Shown here piece after piece: positions 58,277-64,000 of a stretch of 64,000 nucleotides of DNA. Position 1 is the first letter of the stretch. The number at the start of each line of letters is the position of its first letter. This DNA comes from DATKAS01 sp963773315 (GTDB lineage: Bacteria > Actinomycetota > Acidimicrobiia > Acidimicrobiales > DATKAS01): contig CAVZAF010000002.1 in the NCBI GenBank assembly GCA_963773315.1, positions 1-64,000 of the forward strand, read 5' to 3'. Position numbers and translations under genes: made by a program. The notes under the pieces were generated by a model that saw only the letters and a program-made list of their open reading frames with translations, did no database searches and was not told the DNA's origin.

Positions 58277-60205
58277 TTGTCGCAACCGATGCCCTCGTAC
58301 GACGCCCGCGACATCACCGTGCTCGAGGGCCTCGAACCGGTCCGGAAGCGCCCCGGCATGTACATCGGGTCGACGGGTCCGAGCGGCCTTCACCATCTCG
58401 TCTGGGAGGTCGTCGACAACGCCGTCGACGAGGCGATGGCGGGCTACTGCACCCGCATCGACGTCACGCTGCTGGCCGACGGCGGGTGTCGCGTCATCGA
58501 CGACGGGCGGGGCATCCCGATCGATCCATACCCCTCGGGGCCTCACAAGGGCAAGAGCGCGGCGCAGGTGGTCCTCACGGTGCTGCATGCGGGCGGCAAG
58601 TTCGGCGGCGCCGGCTACAAGGTCTCGGGCGGCCTTCACGGCGTGGGTGTCTCGGTCGTGAACGCGCTGTCGAGCCGTCTCGTGCTCGAGGTCGACCGCA
58701 ACGAGAAGCGCTACCGCCTCGAGTTCGCGAAGGGTGGCCAGCCGCAGGGCAAGCTCGAAGTGACGGGCAAGGCGCCGCGCGGGCGCACGGGCACGACGGT
58801 GACCTTCTGGCCCGATGCCACCGTGTTCGAGGAGACCGAGTTCCGCGCCCAGACGGTGCTCGAGCGCCTCCAGATGATGGCGTTCCTCAACAAGGGCCTC
58901 GAGATCCGGTTCATCGACGAGCGTCCCGAGCACGAGCAGCAGGTCACCTTCAAGTACGCGGGTGGCATCCAAGACTTCGTGCGCCACCTCAACCAGTCGA
59001 AGGAGGCGCTCTTCAAGAAGGTTGCGTTCTTCGAACAAGCCGAGAGCGACCAGCAGGTCGAGTGCGCGTTGCAGTGGAACACGGGCTTCTACGAGGGCAT
59101 CCACTCGTTCGCGAATGGCATCGCCACGAACGAAGGCGGCATGCACGAGGAGGGCTTCAAGAAGGCCCTCACGAACGTCGTGAACAAGTACGCGCGCGGC
59201 AAGACCCTGCTCAAGGAGAAGGACGACAACCTCCTCGGCGAAGACATCCGTGAGGGCCTCACCGCGATCGTCGCCGTGAAGCTCCGCGACCCCCAGTTCG
59301 AGGGTCAGACGAAGGCCAAGCTCGGCAACGTGTCGATGCGCTCGCTCGTCGAGAAGGCGACCAACGAGAAGCTGGCCGAATGGCTCGAGGAGCATCCGAC
59401 CGAGGCGCGTCAGATCGTGCAGAAGTCGGTGAACGCGGCGCGGGCACGCGTCGCCGCTCGTCAGGCGCGTGACCTCACTCGTCGCAAGTCCGCGCTCGAG
59501 GGCGCGGGCATGCCCGACAAGCTGTGGGACTGCAACACACGCGACCCGCGCCAGGGTGAGCTCTTCATCGTCGAGGGCAACTCCGCCGGCGGCTCAGCGG
59601 TGAACGCTCGCAACCCGCAGACGCAGGCGATTCTGCCGATCCGCGGCAAGATCCTCAACGTCGAGCGTGCCCGCCTCGACAAGATGCTGAAGAACCTCGA
59701 GATCCAGACTCTGATCACTGCGATCGGCGCCGGGATCGGCGACGAGTTCGACGTCGCGAAGATCCGCTACCACAAGGTGGTGATCCTGGCCGACGCCGAT
59801 GTCGACGGCAGCCACATCCGCACGTTGCTGCTCACGTTCTTCTACCGGCAGATGCGCGACCTCGTCGAGCAGGGGTACGTGTACATCGCGCAGCCGCCGC
59901 TGTTCTCGACCGAGGTCGGCAAGGCGAAGGTCTACCTGAAGGACGACTCGGCGAAGGCGGCGTTCCTCGCCGACCACCCGAACCACAAGAAGGAGTTCCA
60001 GAGGTTGAAGGGCCTCGGCGAGATGGACTGGGAGGAGCTGCGCGACACCACGATGGACGCCAGCTTGCGCACCCTCCTGCAGGTCACTGCGGAACAGGCC
60101 GCGATCGCCGACGAGATCATGAGCATCCTCATGGGTGACGACGTCGAGAGTCGCAAGCACTTCATCACGAGCAACGCCAAAGACGTGCGGTTCCTGGACA
60201 TCTGA
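58277..60205 (+). CDS. gyrB: DNA gyrase subunit B
   Basis: 642 residues. The GHKL ATPase domain has EVVDNAVDEAMAGYCTRIDV and VIDDGRGIPIDPYPSGPHKG. The transducer includes the QTKAKLGN segment. The TOPRIM domain has EGNSAGGSAVNARNPQTQAI and the metal-binding DADVDGSHIRTLLLTFFYRQ. It supplies ATP-driven strand passage with GyrA. The TTG at 58277 has a GAAAGGGA Shine-Dalgarno about 7 nt upstream; the ATG at 58289 is an alternative. The stop overlaps the gyrA ATG by one base. Confidence 0.97.
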   Translation: MSQPMPSYDARDITVLEGLEPVRKRPGMYIGSTGPSGLHHLVWEVVDNAVDEAMAGYCTRIDVTLLADGGCRVIDDGRGIPIDPYPSGPHKGKSAAQVVLTVLHAGGKFGGAGYKVSGGLHGVGVSVVNALSSRLVLEVDRNEKRYRLEFAKGGQPQGKLEVTGKAPRGRTGTTVTFWPDATVFEETEFRAQTVLERLQMMAFLNKGLEIRFIDERPEHEQQVTFKYAGGIQDFVRHLNQSKEALFKKVAFFEQAESDQQVECALQWNTGFYEGIHSFANGIATNEGGMHEEGFKKALTNVVNKYARGKTLLKEKDDNLLGEDIREGLTAIVAVKLRDPQFEGQTKAKLGNVSMRSLVEKATNEKLAEWLEEHPTEARQIVQKSVNAARARVAARQARDLTRRKSALEGAGMPDKLWDCNTRDPRQGELFIVEGNSAGGSAVNARNPQTQAILPIRGKILNVERARLDKMLKNLEIQTLITAIGAGIGDEFDVAKIRYHKVVILADADVDGSHIRTLLLTFFYRQMRDLVEQGYVYIAQPPLFSTEVGKAKVYLKDDSAKAAFLADHPNHKKEFQRLKGLGEMDWEELRDTTMDASLRTLLQVTAEQAAIADEIMSILMGDDVESRKHFITSNAKDVRFLDI

Positions 60206-62661
60206 TGAGCGACGGCACCCTCGAGTTCGGTTCGATCGAACCCATCGATCTCCAGGAGGAGATGGAGCGGTCGTTCCTCGACTACGCGATGTCGGTCATC
60301 GTCAGCCGCGCGCTGCCCGACGTGCGCGACGGCCTGAAGCCGGTGCAACGCCGCATCCTCTACGACATGTTCGACCAGGGCTTCCGCCCCGACCGGCTGC
60401 ACGTGAAGTGCGCTCGCGTGACCGGCAACGTCGCCTCACGGTGGCATCCGCACGGCACGAGCTCGATCTACGACGCGCTCACGCGCATGGCTCAGCCGTT
60501 CTCGCTGCGTCACCCGCTCATCGACTTCCACGGCAACTACGGCTCACCCGACTTCGACGCGGCGGCCGAGCGCTACACCGAGTGCCGCCTGTCGGTGCTC
60601 GCCATGCAGCTCATGGCCGGCATCGACGAGGACACCGTCAACTTCATCGACAACTACTCGGGCGAGTTCCAGGGCCCCGAGGTCCTTCCGGCCCGCTTCC
60701 CGAACCTGCTGGTCAACGGGAGTCAGGGCATCGCGGTCGGCATGGCCACCAACATCCCCCCGCACAACCTGGGCGAGGTCATCGACGCGGTGCTCCACCT
60801 CATCGACAACCCAGAGGCGACCTCAGACGACCTCATGGAATTCGTCAAGGGCCCCGACTTCCCGACGGGAGGATCGATCCTCGGCCGCGCCGGCATCATC
60901 GACGCCTACCGCACCGGTCGAGGCTCGGTGCGCATGCGGGCGACAGCGGAGATCGAAGAGGTCAAGAACGGCATCCAGATCGTCGTGACCGAGCTGCCCT
61001 ACCAGACGTCAGCGACGGCCATCGCGGCCCGCATCGGCGAGCTGGCCAACGACAAGACCGTCGAGGGCATCCGTTCGATCGACAACTTCTCGTCCGGTGA
61101 CGGCACCCGCCTCGTCATCGGCCTCAAGCGCGACGCGAACGCGAACGTGGTGCTCAACAACTTGTACAAGCACACCCAGCTGCAGACGAGCTTCGCGATC
61201 AACATGGTGGCTCTCGTCGACTCGGTCCCCCGCACGCTGGACCTGGCTTCGATGCTGAGTGCGTACGTCGCCCATCAGATCGACGTCATCACGCGTCGTT
61301 CCGAGTTCCGGTTGCGCAAGGCTCGTGACCGCGCCCACATCGTCGAGGGCTTGCTCCGAGCGCTCGACATGATCGACGCGATCATCGCTCTGATCCGCGG
61401 GTCAGAGGATCGCGGCAGCGCGCGCGACGGCCTCATGGCCGCGCCGTTCGAGTTCAGCGACATCCAGGCGAACCACATCCTTGACATGACGCTGGGCCGC
61501 CTCACACGTCTCGCTCGTCACGAGCTCGAGGACGAGATGACGCAGCTGCGCGAGACGATGGCCGAGCTCGAGGCGATCCTGGCCGACGACGGCCGGCTGC
61601 GCGGCGTCATCAAGACCGAGCTCGCGGAGGTGCGGGCCGAGCACGCCACACCGCGGATCGCGAAGATCACCTTCGACCCTGGCGACATGAACGTCGAGGA
61701 CCTGCTCGACGACAAGGACCTGCTCGTCATCATGACGAGGGCCGGATACATCAAGTCCGTCGAGGCCGACGCCTTCCGTACGCAGGGCCGTGGCGGGCGG
61801 GGGGTGGCAGGCGGCAAGCTCAAGGAGGAGGACCTGGTCAAGACCATCCTCCACACCTCGGCTCACGCCTATCTCCTGTTCTTCTCGAACAAGGGCCGGG
61901 TCTACCGGCTGCGTGCGCACGAGATCCCCGAGCGCGATCGCACGGCCAAGGGCATCCCGATCGTGAACCTGCTCCCGCTCACGCCCGACGAGCAGATCCA
62001 GGCGATCATCGACACGCGCGACTACGAGACCAACCGCTACTTGTTCTTCGCCACCAGGCTCGGCCAGGTGAAGAAGACTCTGATGTCCGAGTACGACAAG
62101 TCTCGGCGTGAGGGCTTCATCGCGATCAACCTGCGCGAAGGCGACGAGCTCGTGCAGGTCATCCAGACGAACGGCACCGAAGACGTGCTGATCGTGTCGC
62201 GCAAGGGCATGGGCATCAGGTTCACGAACGACGACGAGCAGGTGCGGCCCATGGGTCGTGACGCTGCCGGCGTGCGCGGCATGAAGCTCAAGGCTGGCGA
62301 CGAGGTGGTCGCGTGCGACATCGCGGACGACGAAGCCGTGGTGCTCATCGTCACCGACGCAGGCTTCGGCAAGCGCACGAAGATCAGTGAGTTCAACGCA
62401 CAGGGTCGTGGCGGCCAGGGCGTCAAGGCGATCAAGCTCGCGTCGACGCGTGGCACCGTGATGGCCGCGTTCATGGTCGAGAGCCCCGACGACGAGGTGA
62501 TGTTGATCTCGTCGTCTGGTGTCACGATCCGGCTCGTCATCGGCACGATCGGGCACGCGCCTCTCGGCCGCGATGCGATGGGCGTGAAGATCATGAGCCT
62601 CGACGATGGCCAGACAGTCGCCTCGGTCGCCCTCGTCATCCAAGCGCCCGAGGCCGACTGA
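60205..62661 (+). CDS. gyrA: DNA gyrase subunit A
   Basis: 818 residues. The breakage-reunion domain has the catalytic Tyr in AAAERYTECRLSVLAMQLM. The quinolone-resistance region reads HPHGTSSIYDALTRMAQPFS, with Ser and Asp at the positions equivalent to E. coli 83 and 87. The strand after it, FHGNYGSPDFD, replaces the common GQGNFGSxDGD. The C-terminal beta-pinwheel has the GyrA box AQGRGGQGVKAIKL and a second TQGRGGRGVAGG. It should introduce negative supercoils with GyrB. Confidence 0.97.
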   Translation: MSDGTLEFGSIEPIDLQEEMERSFLDYAMSVIVSRALPDVRDGLKPVQRRILYDMFDQGFRPDRLHVKCARVTGNVASRWHPHGTSSIYDALTRMAQPFSLRHPLIDFHGNYGSPDFDAAAERYTECRLSVLAMQLMAGIDEDTVNFIDNYSGEFQGPEVLPARFPNLLVNGSQGIAVGMATNIPPHNLGEVIDAVLHLIDNPEATSDDLMEFVKGPDFPTGGSILGRAGIIDAYRTGRGSVRMRATAEIEEVKNGIQIVVTELPYQTSATAIAARIGELANDKTVEGIRSIDNFSSGDGTRLVIGLKRDANANVVLNNLYKHTQLQTSFAINMVALVDSVPRTLDLASMLSAYVAHQIDVITRRSEFRLRKARDRAHIVEGLLRALDMIDAIIALIRGSEDRGSARDGLMAAPFEFSDIQANHILDMTLGRLTRLARHELEDEMTQLRETMAELEAILADDGRLRGVIKTELAEVRAEHATPRIAKITFDPGDMNVEDLLDDKDLLVIMTRAGYIKSVEADAFRTQGRGGRGVAGGKLKEEDLVKTILHTSAHAYLLFFSNKGRVYRLRAHEIPERDRTAKGIPIVNLLPLTPDEQIQAIIDTRDYETNRYLFFATRLGQVKKTLMSEYDKSRREGFIAINLREGDELVQVIQTNGTEDVLIVSRKGMGIRFTNDDEQVRPMGRDAAGVRGMKLKAGDEVVACDIADDEAVVLIVTDAGFGKRTKISEFNAQGRGGQGVKAIKLASTRGTVMAAFMVESPDDEVMLISSSGVTIRLVIGTIGHAPLGRDAMGVKIMSLDDGQTVASVALVIQAPEAD

Positions 62662-62704
62662 CCCACTTCCCCTGCACAACCGAATGCTCGGGAAAGGAAC
62701 GCGG

Positions 62705-63046
62705 ATGAACCGACGCGCGCGGGGTATGGAAGGTCAGGTCACGCCGCTCGTGGCCGTGGCGGTGCTGCTGGCAGGAGGGATCGCACTCGTGGTGGGACAC
62801 ATCGGCGGCATGCTCGCTGACCATGCGCAGGCACGAGCGGCTGCTGACGCTGCAGCGCTCGCCGGCGCCATGGCGGGTGAAGCCGCTGCGGAAGAGGCGG
62901 CGACTGCGAACGGGGGCACGCTCGTCGAGATCGAGGTGTCGGGTGCCGACACCGAGGTTCGGGTGCGGGTGGGCGACGCTGTTGCGGTCGCCCGGGCGCG
63001 CAGAGGGTTGAGTCAGGCAGCCGAAGCGACGGCCTTCACACCGTGA
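62705..63046 (+). CDS. TadE/TadG-like small membrane protein
   Basis: 113 residues. It begins MNRRARGMEGQVTPLVAVAV, with one membrane helix (LVAVAVLLAGGIALVVGHIG) followed by ADHAQARAAADAAALAGAMA, the pattern of Tad pilus-like proteins: a helix, then an Ala-rich region. The remaining part is a short beta-rich domain. TadE/G proteins act in Tad-pilus assembly, but no tad cluster is present. The ATG at 62705 has a GGAAAGGAA Shine-Dalgarno. It overlaps the next gene by GTGA. Confidence 0.7.
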   Translation: MNRRARGMEGQVTPLVAVAVLLAGGIALVVGHIGGMLADHAQARAAADAAALAGAMAGEAAAEEAATANGGTLVEIEVSGADTEVRVRVGDAVAVARARRGLSQAAEATAFTP

Positions 63047-64000
63047 ACGATCCGAGCGAGCGCGTCCCCGCGACCGACACGGCGGGTGAGGACCCATCTC
63101 GTACACTGCACCGCGTGCCAGGCGATGGGCCTGACAGCCCCCCCACGTCAGCGACCGAGGCGCCTCCTCCCCGACGCGCGCGACGTGTGACCCCCGACCC
63201 GGGCATCAGCGCGACCGCCGTCGCCGATCCCCTCCTCGCTGCCGACGCCGCGGCTGCCGAAGCATCGAACGGCAACCATGCCGACGCCAACCATCCGGGA
63301 GCGGTGCCCGCGCCCGCAGCGGTGATCGCAGCGACCGCGGCCGAGCCGAAGCAACCCAAGCCGTCGCAGTCCTCGAAGCAGCGCAAGACCGCCGCCGCGC
63401 AAGCCACGTCCGTGGGCGGCGCCGCGGCGGTCGACGTCGTCGAGCTGCCGCCGACCGAGCAGATCGAGGCGGTCAAGGTCGACGCGGTCGAGGTCGATGC
63501 CAAGCTCGACTCGGTCGTCAGCGACGGCCAACCCACGCCGTCGAGCGGAGTGCCGATGGTCGCGCTCATCCCGCCTGCGGGCGCCGTCGAGACGGTCACC
63601 GCACCGACAGCACCGACGCCGACGGTGACGGCGCCGACCGCCGCGACGATCGCTGCGGCGACTGCGGTGGCGCCCGTGATCGCGCCAGTCGTCGCGCCCG
63701 CGACCGCTCCTCAGGTCAAGCAGCAGTCGAAGCCGCCCAAGGTCGCCGCCGCGCCCCGACGCCGTGTGCGAGCTCGGCGTGTGCAACGCATCGTGCGCCG
63801 TGTCGACGCATGGTCGGTGATGAAGGTCTCGTTCGTCTTCTTCGTCGTCATGTACCTCGTGCTGCTGGTCGCCGGCGTGCTGCTCTGGGCGTTCGCCGTC
63901 GGCACCGGCACCATCGACAACGTCGAGAACTTCATCCAGCAGCTGTTCGCGCTCGACAGCTTCTCGTTCGTGGGCGCGCAGATCTTGCGCGCGTCGATCA
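63043..64000 (+). CDS. DUF3566 domain-containing membrane protein (3' end beyond window)
   Basis: 319 residues to the window end, still open. The GTG at 63043 overlaps the TadE-like stop. About 240 residues are disordered (Ala, Pro, Thr and Val rich), with a short charged stretch VVELPPTEQIEAVKVDAVEV. The folded part begins RIVRRVDAWSVMKVSFVFFV and continues with one membrane helix (VMYLVLLVAGVLLWAFAVGT) and DNVENFIQQLFALDSF. This is the DUF3566 domain, whose genes follow gyrA in most actinobacteria. The second membrane helix expected for the family would lie just past the edge. Confidence 0.85.
   Translation, partial: MNDPSERVPATDTAGEDPSRTLHRVPGDGPDSPPTSATEAPPPRRARRVTPDPGISATAVADPLLAADAAAAEASNGNHADANHPGAVPAPAAVIAATAAEPKQPKPSQSSKQRKTAAAQATSVGGAAAVDVVELPPTEQIEAVKVDAVEVDAKLDSVVSDGQPTPSSGVPMVALIPPAGAVETVTAPTAPTPTVTAPTAATIAAATAVAPVIAPVVAPATAPQVKQQSKPPKVAAAPRRRVRARRVQRIVRRVDAWSVMKVSFVFFVVMYLVLLVAGVLLWAFAVGTGTIDNVENFIQQLFALDSFSFVGAQILRASI

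Noticed and set aside
1..64000. CRISPR array, prophage or insertion sequence
   Set aside because: No regular direct repeats with spacers, no transposase or integrase motif and no terminal inverted repeats were seen. The DUF222-HNH gene alone does not show a mobile element.

Overview
The window is about 64 kb of GC-rich chromosomal DNA carrying the replication origin of an actinobacterium. The right half keeps the actinobacterial oriC gene order: cca, DUF6049 protein, sigM-type sigma factor and its partner, trxB, trxA, cwlM-like, parB, parA, rsmG, jag, yidC, yidD, rnpA, rpmH, then dnaA, dnaN, recF, DUF721, gyrB, gyrA and a DUF3566 protein. DUF5318, DUF2510 and DUF222-HNH proteins and long Ala/Thr/Pro-rich linkers fit Actinomycetota. 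Acidimicrobiia is my best guess at class; that is inference.

Layout. 1-5070: two minus-strand genes, an MMPL exporter and an AfsR/SARP-type regulator, both broken by several frameshifts. 5.1-9.4 kb: tRNA-Arg, a VOC protein, a GlxA/AraC regulator, a DinB-like protein, a 3D-domain wall protein and tRNA-Ser(GCT). 9.4-14.8 kb: a NarL-type two-component system divergent from a MacB-like ABC exporter. 14.8-18.1 kb: frameshifted purU, a membrane-embedded spermidine-synthase-like protein and tRNA-Ser(TGA). 18.3-22.3 kb: a surface-glycan pair (CapD-like epimerase/dehydratase and membrane GT2), facing a CYTH-like protein and an APH-fold kinase. 22.2-26.6 kb: pheA divergent from larB-larC and a CrtI-like oxidoreductase. 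26.7-34.2 kb: DUF222-HNH protein, CopC-CopD, a DsbA-like/DsbB pair, rhodanese, and an ABC-2-like permease with its ATPase. 34.3-41.3 kb: DUF2510 protein, DUF192 lipoprotein, panB, small zinc-ribbon proteins, methyltransferase, cca, an atypical PilT and an AcuC-like deacetylase. 41.4-64 kb: GNAT protein and the conserved origin cluster.

How the genes work together. dnaA, dnaN, recF, DUF721 (DciA-like) and gyrBA serve replication. parAB act on two parS-like sites, one next to parA and one inside rnpA. rnpA, yidD, yidC, jag and rsmG run away from dnaA toward parAB. None of the three tRNA genes encodes CCA, so the cca product should be needed.

Main observations. (1) Many start codons lie 6-9 nt downstream of a TANNNT -10 element, which predicts leaderless mRNAs. 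At two divergent gene pairs the two -10 elements share one TA step, and the start codons are about 25 bp apart. (2) Frameshifts, several of them repairable by removing one base, are dense in the first 5 kb and occur in purU, the spermidine-synthase-like gene and the deacetylase gene. They look like sequence errors more than gene decay. (3) The PilT homologue has Arg for the Walker A Lys, the CwlM-like protein lacks the amidase zinc ligands, murJ is absent from its usual place, and rnpA has no ordinary start downstream of rpmH.
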